DNA from: Azolla pinnata
Taxonomy: Eukaryota; Streptophyta; Polypodiopsida; Salviniales; Salviniaceae
Length of the DNA stretch: 62,497 nt
NCBI GenBank assembly: GCA_037176905.1
Contig: JBBBWG010026436.1
Span: forward strand, 8,717-71,213
Reading direction: 5' to 3'
A model generated the notes under the pieces. That model was not told the DNA's origin. It saw nothing but the letters and a program-made list of their open reading frames with translations, and ran no database searches. Shown in pieces: positions 1-11,675 of this stretch. The first letter of the stretch is position 1. Every line of letters begins with the position of its first letter. Both the position numbers and the translations under genes were made by a program.

Positions 1-50
1 TCATCATCATCATCATCTTCTTCTTCTTCTTCTTCTTCTTCTTTGCACTC
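1..50. repeat. TCA/TTC trinucleotide microsatellite
   Basis: The window opens with a run of TCA units followed by TTC units. It lies inside the intron upstream of the first visible CIP7-like exon. Confidence 0.85.
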
Positions 51-106
51 AATCATCATGTCCTCAGACTCATTGGAATGCTTGTCTCTTGGTCTTGTGA
101 TTACAG

Positions 107-3100
107 GTTCGATGCATATGTGTATGTAGGGGCTGTGAAGGAGAAGCTGGTGTGTGGGGGTGTGTTAGCATCGGCCATGGCTGCCTTCCCGAGCCTCTTC
201 TCCTCCTCCTCCTCCTCCTCTTCTTCTTCCCCTTCCACTTCCATCAGGTTGCAACCCTTTCACCCCAATCTTCACAAGTACGAATCTGCTGCACTGTTAC
301 CCCACCATCATCACCATCACCATCACCATCACCATCACCATTCCCATCAAATGCAGCAAAAAACCTTCCCATGGTTCACCAAAGGCAACGTGGAGAGGTT
401 CGTTGGGCATTGTGCCCATTCCCTCAATTCGTTCTCTCAATGTGTTATGTATGTTACGCATGTAGACATGCATAGATTGTCACTGTTTACGGATATCTCT
501 GCATGTGTGCGTGTGTGTATGTATTTGTGTAGGTTCAAGCATGCATGTATATCTGTATGGTTTGTATTTTATGTATACTATTCTGTTTTTTCGACAGTTA
601 CAACAATGCATTTCCTTTTCCTCGCCATGGCTTCTTTTCTGTATGATCCTTACATGTAGTTACTGCATTCGGATGGCTCTATGTTTTGGCTTACTTGTGC
701 GTGTTTGTTTGTGTATGTATTCATGCATGCTTTGCGTGATGGTCTGCTGGATACCTGCAGATTTATCAAATTTGTCCAGAACCCGGAGGTGCTAGAACGA
801 GTGGCCACCATTGAATTGGAGCTTTTGCAGCTGGAGGAAACCTTTAAGATGCAAACTCGGGATTTGTCCACCTCTGCTGTATGCTATCTGATCTATTTGC
901 TCTCCTTTAAAGCAGTAATGGCACTAGGGTTTGTTTGGTTCATTCGTCTATTTATTAGTCACATTGGAGCCTCCAAAATCTGATCATGTGCAGCTTTTGT
1001 GGCTTAGCTTCGATCTGTCAAAACATTGATTGAATTTTTCTCTGTCGAGGTTTTGTTTTTAAGCATTCGACTTTGAAATATATATTGCGTAGGACATTGT
1101 ACGCTACATTACGTGGTTCATTACATGTACGTGTGTGTGGATCGTAGCTTTTGATGCATTTTTTTGTCACGAGTTGAATCACCATTGCACTTGTTGCATA
1201 GGTTACGAGGCTTTGCAATGAGAGCTCATCATCTCCTAGCAATCGGAACCCTACCAGCGTAAATCTCTGCATACTGTTTAGCATTATTGACTTTTAAGAG
1301 ATCCTTGGCTAGGCTCTGATTCATCCTTATCTTGTGTCAGACGGATGTCATCAGTCTGGAACAAGAGGAGAATGACATTTCAAACTCAAAGTAAGTTACA
1401 ATGTTTAACTTTGAAAACACTTTCTCCAAAAAGATCCTTACTTTGTTGCATGGATTGACTTATGGGTGTTATCTACTTTTACTTTCCAGAATTTTGCTTT
1501 TGCAAGCTTTAGAAGCGCGGAAGATCGTTCTATGCAAGGAACAGGAAATTCTATTTGCACGTGCTAAGGCAGCCGGATTTGATCATGCACATCTACTCGA
1601 TTTGATTGAATTCTCTGAATGTTTCCGTGTTCTGCGTTTGAGGTACTATGAACGAAGATCCTTTAGATTTTGAGGTCCTATTGTCAGGATATGTCCTAGT
1701 GAACTCCCTCATTCATTTTGTTTCTCTTCCAGGGAGGCTTGCATAGGGTTCATGGAATCGTATAAAAAGAAACAGGGCAATCACGAGATGAATGTAGATT
1801 CTCAACAGAAAGCAAGCAGATTTTCTCGTACTGGAAGGATATCTTCGGCTTGTCGTGAACCATGTCCTGAACTTCCTTGTGAGATCCAAAAGAATGGATG
1901 TGATGAACCCAATGTCTACTCAGAAGAGAGTAGCTCTGGTGAGGGAAGAACACTTACAACTAACGAGCATTCCTGTGGAAAGGAAAAGATGTACAGGCAG
2001 TGGAATCTGGCTTTCCAGATAGATCATGGTTGTGAAAGACCTTTGGACATGGTTATCGTCGAAAACAAACTCTTCGAAGAAGAGACAGAAGATGTAAGGT
2101 TTCCTACAACTGCCCAATTGCGTGTCCGTGATGTGGTCCATCTCTTCGAAAGCAAATGCCATGAGGAACGGGCAAATGAAAATGGGCACAGAAGATTTGC
2201 AAAAGCTTCCGACAATCTGCGAACCCTACAAGTAGATGCAGCAGAAGATCGTAAGCAATCTGTGGATGAAGTTTCTACTAAAAACATGGGCAAAGAGGGA
2301 AGTTCTGATGCAGCGTCAAATGTAGTAGAAGGAATGTCTATGGGAGTCTCAATGCCTGAGACGAGTGCTAGTTACTGCAATGGACATTGTGGTGCGGAGG
2401 AAAATTTGTCAACTGCAACACAAGTTAATGAATCTCTTCCACAAAGATCTAGCCCGGATCATCTATCTAATGTTACTATGGATGGTCCATGTCTCTCAGC
2501 ATTTGGTAATGAATCAGACCCGATAATTAGAAGTGGTGTGGAATGCAAGGCAGAAGTCGGAGAAGAATGTAAAGGGTCGCTTTCAATAGTCGGAGGGGAG
2601 TCTGATAAGGGTGAACAGAATACTCAAGGAGATTGTTCCGGAGTTGCAATATCTATGAAACATCTCCCTTCTATACAGCAGCAGTCTTCAGGCAATGGAT
2701 CCCTGCATGCAACAGGGCTATCTGAGGATCGCGTAAAAAGGTTCTTGGATAGATATAATGAAAAGAGGGATGCGAAACTCCGGAATCGAAACATGGAATT
2801 GAAGAACATAAAAGTTAATCAAATCACAGTCGAAAGAATGCATAAACCAGAGAAGCTGAAGTCTGAAATCTCAATAGGAATTGAGAATCACAACAGCCAA
2901 ACACGAAATCAAAGAAGGCCGAATACAGTATTACGAGATATAAGCAAGCTCCAAGATAGGGTACCAGCCAATACAGTCTTGCAAGATGTAAACAAAGTGC
3001 AGGATAAGGTACCAGCTCATACAGTTTTTCAAGACGTAAACAAACGGCAGGATAAGGTAGCAGCTAATACAGGGTTTCAAGATGTAAACAAGTTGATGGA

Positions 3101-5122
3101 TAAGGTACCAGCTTGTCACTTAATGAATTGGATTAATCAAGGAATAATTAGTGTTCATGCTTTGTTTTGTGTTTTTGTCCTTTATCTATTTGTAAACAGA
3201 ATCACAGAAATTCAAAGCCAGGCAATCAATCCTGTGAAAATGTGATCCACAGCAACCACAACAATTTTGCAAATATCATTATGGTTTCTCGTTTGGATGA
3301 TGGCAAGCCTTATCAAAGACAAACTAAAAAGCTGTCACCAAAGTCACAGAAATTGGCAGCCTACAATAATAAACCGTGCCTTGCACAGAAGCACAGTATG
3401 AAAGGCATGCTACCCTCTGACTCTTCTAAATCAAAGAATGAAAGGAATCAGCTGATTAACTGTGCACAGTCCCTGAATGCTACAAAGATGAAAAGGACTC
3501 CAAATCCATTTTGTAGAACTAATGCATCCCAGCTCCATCCTTTTGTTGATGAAATCGCTCAAATCCGAGAGCCCCTACGCATCTGGCCAAAGTCAAACTG
3601 CATGGAAGCAAGGAAACAATGTGATAAAGGCTTGGTTTGGACCAATGATGGTGTTCCTCTACTTCAAGGAAATCTGAAAGACAAAGATGGTTCAGCTGTG
3701 CACAGTTCTACATCTATTGTTCGAGATGTTAAACAGGACCCCAGAAACTTCTTGAAGAAAGGTGCAGGCGTTCGATCCCGAGTTGGACCCTCTGTACTGA
3801 ATTTAAATGCTTCAGCCACAAATGACAGTGTGCTTCAGCAAAGCAAAAGAAATGCCGATTCTTCAAATGCTGTCCAGAAGGAGGATTTGCAGCAGCAACA
3901 GCCTATAAGCAAGCTGAGTTCATGCTCCACAGATGATGGCAATTCGGTTATTAGATCTACCAGTTCAGCCCCGCCTCTTGACAAAAATATCAATCTTGGG
4001 GGTTCAGCTCATATTCAAGAAGATATTATAGTAACTTCAATGGAGAATCTCCAATCTGACACTCCTCATGATTACAATCTGCAGAGTATTGAAGAGTTTG
4101 AAGGAATATCGGAAGTCCAGCTACCAATGTCAGAGCCAAACAATAATACAGGAGTGTGTAGGATAAGTTCAAGCCACCAATATGTGATTGTTGATGAAGG
4201 AAAATACGCTTCCTCATCACATGACTCTCACAAGAATGAATCATCAAATGATCCTTCAAACACATCCATCGCCTCATGTTTGGCACTTGAGCCGATGCTT
4301 GAGAAAACTCACAGCCGTTTCCTACATCCTGTTTGTTTGGAAGATGGAAAACAAATGTCAGCTCTGAACTCATCACAGAATCGGCAACCAAACACTTTTG
4401 CTGGTTCAGGTGTATCCGACGAGTCTGGGAACGAGTTCTTGCAATTACCATTAAAATGGGACAAGGAAAGACACATATCATCGACTGATTCCAACCCTCC
4501 AACCAATAATCATGGTCGAGAATTGAAGTGGTATCTTAAGTTTGGGCGGCGAGGCATTACTTCTAATGGGCATGAACAAAGCCCCAGCATTTTTTTCTCA
4601 GATGGAGATGATATTATCATTGGAGAACCTGGGGATCACATGGTGAATTGCTATGGAAGAAAGAGACACTCAAATGGGAAATCACTAAGTCTTAAAGCAT
4701 CTTGTAACAGTGATCTGCAGAGTGTAAAACAATCACCGCTAATTTCAGATAGATCTAAGAAAGATGGAGATGGATCAAGCAATCTACATCCGAGTATGTC
4801 ATGGGCTCAAACATAGTATAATGCATTTCAAGTTTTCACATTTGTTGAAATAATGTGAGTGGATTGGGAATTTTGCAGGTTTCACTTTACAGAGGTCAGT
4901 TTCAACTCATAAAATTCCTGAAAAGTCTCCAGACCCAACTCATGCAAAGGCATCAGCTGTCAAAGGTTAGTGTTAAATTCTTCAAAATGCCAAAAAAATT
5001 TTCTTGTAAATTTGTAAGCTGACTTGGATTGGGCTTGCCCATCTTTGTGATCTACAGCAGCGACTCGTTCCTTCTTTTCCATTCCTGTACCATTCCGAAG
5101 AAAAGGTACTGGAGGGAAATGA
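107..5122 (+). CDS. COP1-interacting protein 7 (CIP7)-like protein, 5' exon missing
   Basis: Nine exons are visible: 107-397, 761-878, 1202-1258, 1341-1390, 1490-1642, 1733-3104, 3200-4793, 4879-4965 and 5058-5122 (stop TGA). All junctions are GT-AG with matching phase, giving about 1261 residues. The first exon, expected to hold the start and a LTPTRTR-like motif, lies before base 1. Family hallmarks are RFDAYVYVGAVKEKLVCGGV, WFTKGNVERF joined across an intron to IKFVQNPEVLERV, then LEARKIVLCKEQEILFARAKAAGFD and EACIGFMESYKKK. The tail ends RSFFSIPVPFRRKG. In Arabidopsis CIP7 is a nuclear protein that binds COP1 and promotes light-regulated gene expression; which paralogue this is cannot be told here. 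The middle is long, polar and low in conservation. Oddities are a 13-His run in the first visible exon and four tandem 16-residue repeats at the end of exon 1733-3104. Confidence 0.88.
304..348 (+). repeat. CAT/CAC repeat encoding a poly-His tract
   Basis: A tandem run of CAC and CAT codons in the first visible CIP7-like exon encodes 13 consecutive histidines followed by Ser-His. It lies between the N-terminal globular part and the conserved WFTKG motif, and is probably length-variable. Confidence 0.85.
2922..3113 (+). repeat. Coding minisatellite, four 48-bp units
   Basis: Four units at 2922, 2970, 3018 and 3066 each encode 16 residues of the form N-T-V-x-x-D-V-N-K-x-x-D-K-V-P-A. Every unit carries a GTA preceded by AAG or AGG, in the same reading phase. 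The donor used in my model (after 3104) is the copy in unit 4, so unit 4 is cut by splicing. Confidence 0.9.
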
Positions 5123-7070
5123 TAGAAGAATCCCATGTTTTAACTGGAATTCGCTAGCATTTTAGCAATACAGCATCTTTTTGCAGATAGCATCATCTAT
5201 ATCATCATTCGACAAATGTTTTTTCCACCTGTCGTCCAAAAAAACTTCTTCTTAAGCACAGTGAGGAACCAAAAATCAGGGACCTTGTAATTATGTTAGC
5301 CTGCCAACAACTTCAACTTGTCATTGTGAGTAGTTTTTCATGCTTCCCTTTAGCAATTGAAGCATGAAACAGAGACTGCAAAAGCAAGCAGGATCTTTAG
5401 AGTCCACAAGTGAAATCCAAAATTTCTTGTATGTATACAGGTACTTACCAAGTTGTGTGTTATGCAGTGACATTTTGCTTTTGAATAGAAAGAATCCTCA
5501 TTCATACGAATTTTCGGGTGTTGTGAGAAGATAACAGTCATGGATTTGGATTTCTACTTACCGATATTTCATTCTTAACATCAAAATTGTCATAGACGCC
5601 AAACCCATGAGTTGGTATATGTGTAGGAGGAACAGTAAAGGAACTCGATCTAGCAACTTGTACTGGATTAAGGCTTTGTCTGACTCTCTGGATCACTAAC
5701 AACTATTACGCAGAGGAATTCTTTTTCATTGAGCTGAAGCAACTGTTTGATGAATGATTCATCTTCCATATCATACCTTCTTTCCTTATTTATAGTCTGC
5801 AAAATATTCTGTGCCAAAAATTATTTTATGCTGATGTTTGATAAGGAGAATAACGATATCTCAAAAAATATGATGGGTAGCGAGTAAGAGCATCTGATAT
5901 CTCAATTGATATGATTTGAATGTAACTAGAATACTGTAGAAAAAATTAAATTTTGAAATGAGTTAACTCGTGGCGTAGCACTCATCATGCCTCAAGCAAG
6001 CATGATGTCACTGTTCATATCATTCAAAGAATAATCAAAATATCTTTAATGATTGAAACATGAGCTGCGTTAAATGACCGACAAAATCATCATGTGTTTT
6101 CAAATTAATGTTGATTTGATTCAATGCTGTCAACATTAAAAAATGTGTTAGGTGATACGGCATAGTACTTCATAAGGCTGAATAATGAGTAGCTAAGCAG
6201 AGCGTGTGATGGATATCTCAGTTAGTATGATATGGAAGCTCACATCATTTGGCATGTGAAGAATGTTTTCAACGATGAAAACAAGACTGTTGTTTTTTGT
6301 TGCTGTTAGATGCAAATACAATGGCTCAAAGCGTTTACAATGATCAAAACTTTCCATACAGTTAAGTGATGGATGTAGAGATAGATGGATTTAGGGATAG
6401 ATGGTGGCCAAATTGTTGTATCTGGAAAAATACGACGAAATCTACTGACAATTTACAGAACTGCACTAAAAAATAGATGGAAACTTAAAATCAGTTCAGT
6501 TTCACCTTCAACTCACATACTTGAAACATCATCCCTGTCCTTGCCCTGTACTGTGATTCATCTCATCCGAAAACAAAGTGAGAAGCATAGAAATGATTTC
6601 ATTCATCACAATGGAATACATCGGTTAACAACTACATCAATCTTCATTACCATCAACTATTGAGGTGAGGGCACTCGGTCTAACATTCAACTATCAGGTT
6701 GAAATCCAAATAAAGTCTGAGCCTTTCATCATTTCAAGGAATGAATTCGATGAACAAAATACATCGCAGCTGTAGAATCGATATATGAAAAACTGATAGA
6801 ATCGAATGCAATATAATTTGAGATCCCAAAGATGAATGAATGAAGAGCTAGCCATTTTGAAGGCAGAGATCATTGTGAAATATTCAATTTGTCCTTAAAA
6901 ACAAGAACAATTCGCCTCATCTCTTCTATACCATGATCACCATTAAAAAAAAAAATCTTCTAGCGAAAGCAAGAAAGAAGATCGCTTACATCCTTCCTCC
7001 CCCTTTCCTCTCGAGCTATCAGAGCTACATTTTATATATATGATGGGAAGAACTATGAAATTTCGAATTT
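5123..7070. other. Intergenic, convergent 3' regions of CIP7-like and maMYB genes
   Basis: AT-rich DNA between two genes that converge. It must hold both 3' untranslated regions. I see no coding exon. Two diverged copies of a short GATATCTCAxTTxxTATGAT element occur near 5896 and 6212, suggesting old transposon or SINE debris, but no boundaries can be drawn. Confidence 0.6.
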
Positions 7071-8297
7071 TCAATCTTCCCCAGAGACAATTAAGTGCTT
7101 GTTTCGAAAGCCATCTCTTAACTCAGCATAATGATGAAAGCATTGCTGTTTAGTTCTACCTGGAACCGCCATGGCAACTTTCTCCCATCGCATCGGAGTA
7201 TCCTTCGGGAATGCTTTCAGAGCATTGAGAAGAGCTCTATCCTCTGTCTCGCTCCATTCTTTCTTCTTCTCCTTCTTCGTCCCTCCGGATCCTGCTCTCG
7301 CCACGGCCGAAGCATCGCGAGGTTCCATAGCTCCTTCCTTCACCGACAAACCATTGCTGTCTAACGAAGCTGGGGATGGACCTACAGCTCCATGCTCCTC
7401 CTCTTCGCATCTCTGCGTCAGCGGAGAATCGATGGTCTTCGCCGAGCCTTTCCTCCTCGCAAGGAACTGCATGTACGAATCCTCGTCGCCTTTCGCTCTT
7501 TCCCCAGCTCGTTTCGACATCTTCACAATGCTCTCCACAGTGTGCTTCCCATTGAAAGCTTCAGCAATGGCCTCCCATCGCTGAAGCTTCCCCCGAGGGA
7601 ATTTCACCATGAGCTTCTTCAGCATATCCAAGTCCTGCGGAGTCCATTCTGGAGGGCAAGCCTCCTTGGCTTCTTCTTCCTCTTTATCGCCTGGTTTCCT
7701 TTTCGATCCATCTTTGGATCGTTCATCTTCCCCGTTCCAGAATTCCAGATACTCGTCAAGCTCACCATTGCCATCATCATCATCATCTTCTTCATCGCTA
7801 TGACCACGGCCACCACCATCATCAGCAGCAGCATCAGCAGCAGCATCAGGAATTCTTCCGTCTTTGCCGTTTCCATCAGACTTTCCGGGAGAATCATCTT
7901 TCGGAACGGGGGCAGAGTCTCCGTTCCTTGACAGCTTCCGATGATTCTTCGGGTTCTTGGACGCATGCTGGTCGGCAAGATCGCCACTGTCGGTTTCATC
8001 CACCGAAGGCACGGCTTCGCCCAGGCCGACCTGGCACATGCCGCCGGTGGCGGAGCTAGGGGCAAAGGGGCCAACAAGCATGGCGAGGGAGATCCAGACG
8101 AGCAGGAACTGGAGCAGATCTTGGTCCGTTTTCCAAGCAAGCCCAAAGAGAAGGACGGAGAAAGAGAGGCAAAGCCCTACCTCGAGGCGACTGGCCTGAT
8201 GTTTCTTCTCATGGGGAGGAGCAGATGCGGCGGAGAAGGAGGAGGTGGGTTGGACCTGGAAGCGGGTTCGGGAGTCGTCGTAGTAATCGTAATCCAT
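7071..8297 (-). CDS. MAMYB: Membrane-anchored MYB/SANT protein (maMYB-like)
   Basis: Single-exon gene of 408 residues when started at the ATG at 8297-8295 (MDYDYYDDSR). An in-frame ATG at 8468 would add 57 low-complexity residues; I prefer the internal start because the Arabidopsis protein also begins shortly before its membrane region. Residues 39-55 and 60-78 form two hydrophobic segments, followed by the GPFAP motif typical of this family. An acidic Asp/Glu-rich linker (about 150-215) precedes a SANT/MYB-like repeat at 216-265 (PPEWTPQDLDMLKKLM) and a second, better one at 346-395 (KEWSETEDRALLNALKAFP, then CFHHYAEL). Arabidopsis maMYB (At5g45420) is ER-anchored and affects root hair elongation. 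The soluble part is expected to face the cytosol and may be released to the nucleus; that is inference from the family. Convergent with the CIP7-like gene, divergent from NAC. Confidence 0.88.
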   Translation of the reverse strand: MDYDYYDDSRTRFQVQPTSSFSAASAPPHEKKHQASRLEVGLCLSFSVLLFGLAWKTDQDLLQFLLVWISLAMLVGPFAPSSATGGMCQVGLGEAVPSVDETDSGDLADQHASKNPKNHRKLSRNGDSAPVPKDDSPGKSDGNGKDGRIPDAAADAAADDGGGRGHSDEEDDDDDGNGELDEYLEFWNGEDERSKDGSKRKPGDKEEEEAKEACPPEWTPQDLDMLKKLMVKFPRGKLQRWEAIAEAFNGKHTVESIVKMSKRAGERAKGDEDSYMQFLARRKGSAKTIDSPLTQRCEEEEHGAVGPSPASLDSNGLSVKEGAMEPRDASAVARAGSGGTKKEKKKEWSETEDRALLNALKAFPKDTPMRWEKVAMAVPGRTKQQCFHHYAELRDGFRNKHLIVSGED

Positions 8298-8939
8298 GGA
8301 AGCTCGAGGATCTGCAGAGCCAGAAGCGATCGAGGAGCTGCAGAGACGACGCAGTCCAGTTTCGTAAATAGTGGTAAGTTCCTTCTCCAAAGAAGAAGAA
8401 GAAGAAGAAAGAAGAAGACGAAGACGAAGAAGAAGAAAGAAGACTCTTTTGCTTAGAAGAGACTCCACCTACTCCATTCCTTCACCCCAAATCCCTGTTT
8501 TGCTCATGGAATCGCCCACCCATTAGGGTTTCCTCCCCCGCCATATCTCTCTCTCTCTCTGCGTATGCTCCTCCTTCCTCTTCGTCCTCTCAGCGCTTCC
8601 CAATCTTGGAGAGATCAGCACAAGAAGGCCTCTAATCCTGGCCAAGGTACATTGCAATTTTGCCCACCATATCCAGGCTTTTCGCCCTTCTCTCTCCTGC
8701 TCTTTTTCTTTTTTGTGGGTTCCTCTTTCGCTGGTCAGCTCCGCATGTTCACAGCGGGGAAAATCGTGCTTTCAAAGCGACGAGGAGAGGCGTGCCGAAT
8801 TGTGCTTGCAGAATTATGGCAAGATACATGGGTTGTGCATAGCAACGAGGATCTTTCTTTCGATTCGGAGGAGCCCAAGTCATTTGTGCGTGTGTATAGA
8901 TAGTATATATGTGTGCGTGTGCTTGTTTGTGTTTGCTGT
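8298..8939. promoter_or_regulatory. Shared divergent promoter region of maMYB and NAC genes
   Basis: Only about 640 bp separate the two start codons. The segment holds a GAAGAAGA-rich stretch close to maMYB, a CT dinucleotide run near 8548-8562 and a pyrimidine-rich stretch near 8690. An open frame at 8565-8903 in the presumed NAC leader has no family resemblance. No TATA box is obvious. Confidence 0.5.
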
Positions 8940-10306
8940 ATGATGGAGAGGCTTGCACTCCCACCTGGATTTCGGTTCCATCCGACCGATGAAGAACTTG
9001 TGAACTATTACTTGAGACGCAAGGTCTTCGGTCACAGCATCGATTTCGAAGCCATCGGAGATGTGGATTTGTACAGATTTGATCCATGGGACCTCCCAGG
9101 TAATCCAAATTCTTGCTCAGGGGTGTAAGTATGAATGCATTTGCAACCATCTATACAGGTGCATGCAAAGAAGGCATGGATATCTATCGATATATGGATT
9201 GATACCTCCATCAATGCATTGCATGTATGCATTACTTGCATTTGCTAGATGCGCCACATACTGCATTACATGCATTGTTGTGAAGAAATGGGGGAACATA
9301 ATCTTGATCATGGTTTTTCCTTCTACTTGTGTGATGTACCCCAGATTTATCTCGGCTTCAGACGAGAGATTTGCAATGGTACTTCTTTTGTTGTAAGGAT
9401 AGGAAATATAGGAATGGATCGAGAACGAACCGAGCGACGCAGAACGGGTATTGGAAGGCGACAGGGAAAGACCGAGCGGTGGTGTCAGGTAGAAGGAGCA
9501 TTGGGATGAAGAAGACGCTCGTGTTTTACCATGGCAGGGCGCCAACCGGTGAAAGGACTAACTGGGTCATGCATGAGTATAGGCTAAACGAATCGGAATA
9601 CGAAAGACAAGAGGTATATCCAAATTGTTGGTGTTACTGTAGAACAATCCGTGTTGTCTGTGTTTTTGCGCCTCCGATGTTTGTTTCGATTCGAACAAAA
9701 GGAGAGGTATCAGACATTCAGGCTTTGATAGGTTTCTCTTTGGGAGCTTGGAATCGGAAGTTCTGGATAGCGCATTTGTTCGACTGTTTTGATGCTTTCC
9801 TGTTCTTTATGTCGATTACGAACAAACGAAGAGGCATCAAACATTCGGGCCTTGATAGATGTTCTTACGGAGCTTGGAACCACAAAGTTCTGGATAGCAC
9901 ATTTGTTCGACTGTTTTGATGCTTTTCCTTTTCTTTTCTGTGGGTAGTTTGTTACAGCGTGTGTATTCACGGCCGATCCGATCAGAGCTTCATTTTAATG
10001 AGACTTTCAGGGCTTTTGTTAATTTTGAATTTACAGAATGATTTTGTGCTCTGCCGGATCTACAAGAAGAGTGGAACTGGCCCCAAGAATGGTGAACAAT
10101 ATGGGGCTCCGGTGGAGGAAGAAGAGTGGGATATATTCCCGACCGAGAATCAGTTGGGTAACTTTAGGGATAGGCTAGCAGATTATTCACACACAAAAGA
10201 GGGTGTAAAATCTGATACCGCAGAAAGCTCGAGCTATGATACTGAGCAGTCTGAGGATGGAGCTTCAATGATATTAGCGCTTGGGCTTCCAGAGTATCGC
10301 CGATAG
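8940..10306 (+). CDS. NAC-domain transcription factor
   Basis: Three exons, 8940-9099, 9345-9613 and 10037-10306, give 232 residues. Two adjacent ATGs (8940, 8943) both fit; an in-frame upstream ATG at 8913 would add nine unrelated residues. NAC subdomain A is [19 protein letters not shown] (residues 7-25) and B is around [13 protein letters not shown]. Exon 2 supplies [47 protein letters not shown] and [10 protein letters not shown] (subdomains C and D). Exon 3 opens with [11 protein letters not shown] (subdomain E). The intron positions are the two usual NAC ones. The C-terminal region is short, acidic and Ser-rich ([22 protein letters not shown]) and ends ALGLPEYRR, with no membrane helix. 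It is a nuclear DNA-binding regulator by family; I cannot assign a subgroup or targets. Intron 2 contains a tandem duplication. Confidence 0.93.
9683..9937 (+). repeat. Tandem duplication in NAC intron 2, period about 127 bp
   Basis: Two imperfect copies lie head to tail. Shared landmarks include TTCTGGATAGCxCATTTGTT at 9761 and again at 9888, and the GATGCTTT that follows each. The duplication lies wholly within the intron. Confidence 0.85.
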
Positions 10307-11625
10307 CCAACGTTTTTCTCAACTAATTGTCAGCAGAAATGTATGCTATACATATATGTGTATCTATATGTATAAGTATATGTCATTGATTCCTGGACTC
10401 TCATTTTCTTCCCATAACTTTTTTTTTCACCAATGCCTACTTCTAATTCCTTCTCCATTAATGTATGTATGTATGTGTCTGTATGTATATACATGTATAT
10501 ACATACATATAATATCCCTTGTAATCTTCAACTTGACAAAATTTGATGCCAAGCATCGGTAGTTTGATGCCATAGACCATTCATTGCTCGTTTTCCCAAA
10601 AGATGGAAATGGGATCTCGGAAATTGTTGGCTGTTTGATAGCTTCAATCGAGAAGGAAGTTCAGATGGTACTGACTGCGAGATGCGTGAGTTTGTATTGA
10701 GATTTTAATAAGATGAACTCAGATGCCGAAGAATTTCAGATGGTATTGTCATAACAATCAGACAAACATATACTTGGTTCTTCCACGATAAAAAATGATT
10801 TGAAAGAGTAGCAGATTTCTAAGGTCGAAAGATGCAAGCATCCTTAAATTGCAGTGGGTTATAATGGAGAAACCAAGGGATGTAATGCAAGTCATTTTGG
10901 CTTTGGCAATTTTTCATCCCCAACTTCATACCTGCAGAATTATGCTATGAAGAACTGGATAAAAGGCGATCGATGACTTTGCCATTTGGTAAAGTTTCCT
11001 CGTCGTATGAGGATAAGTACTAGCGGCGGTGGCGTAGCAGAACCATTTCGAAGATAAGATTTACTGTGGGATGTATTTATTCTACACCTGTAGAAGATAT
11101 CAAGAAGAATCTGTGGTGGGTATGACTAGTCTGTCGGAGAAGAACTACCACGTTGCCTTTGCACAGAAAGGGATGCAATTTACAGCTCTTTAGCTTTCTT
11201 ATGCTGTAAGGATGCCGATGAACCTACTGTGCAGAAAGAAGTATAGAATGGCCCTCCCAAAATACAGCAATATGAGGGATTTCTGCTTCTAAACGAGCCC
11301 ATCCTGCAAATCGTGATGTCGATAGAACTGCAGTACAATGCCTGAGCATATGCATTAACTGGTCAAAATTCTACACAAGGAAGAAATGTGCATCCTTACA
11401 GCAGACTGGTCAAGAATCTACACAAGAAATGGACGTTTATTGCAACGCTTGAAGCTATGCACTGAGACTGGTCAGTTAACAAAGAAGAACCCCTTCCTTC
11501 ACAGCCAGTTCCCACAAATTCTTTCTATCGGATGTGACTGATGCCAAGCTTCGATCTTTGACGAAAAATCCAAATTTTATATGCAATTTATGAAAACAAT
11601 CAGACCATACTTCTTGAATTGATGG

Positions 11626-11675
<50 letters not shown>

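Noticed and set aside
3105-3199. Read-through of the CIP7-like open frame past 3104
   Set aside because: The frame continues as an intron with a hydrophobic nonsense tail. Splicing 3104 to 3200 keeps phase and joins two family-like segments.
8298-8468. N-terminal 57-residue extension of maMYB
   Set aside because: Low-complexity Leu/Ser sequence from GAA-type repeats. The family protein starts just before its first membrane helix, although the upstream ATG cannot be formally excluded.
8565-8903. 112-codon frame upstream of the NAC start
   Set aside because: No similarity to any family I recognise and it lies in the NAC leader; at most an upstream open frame.
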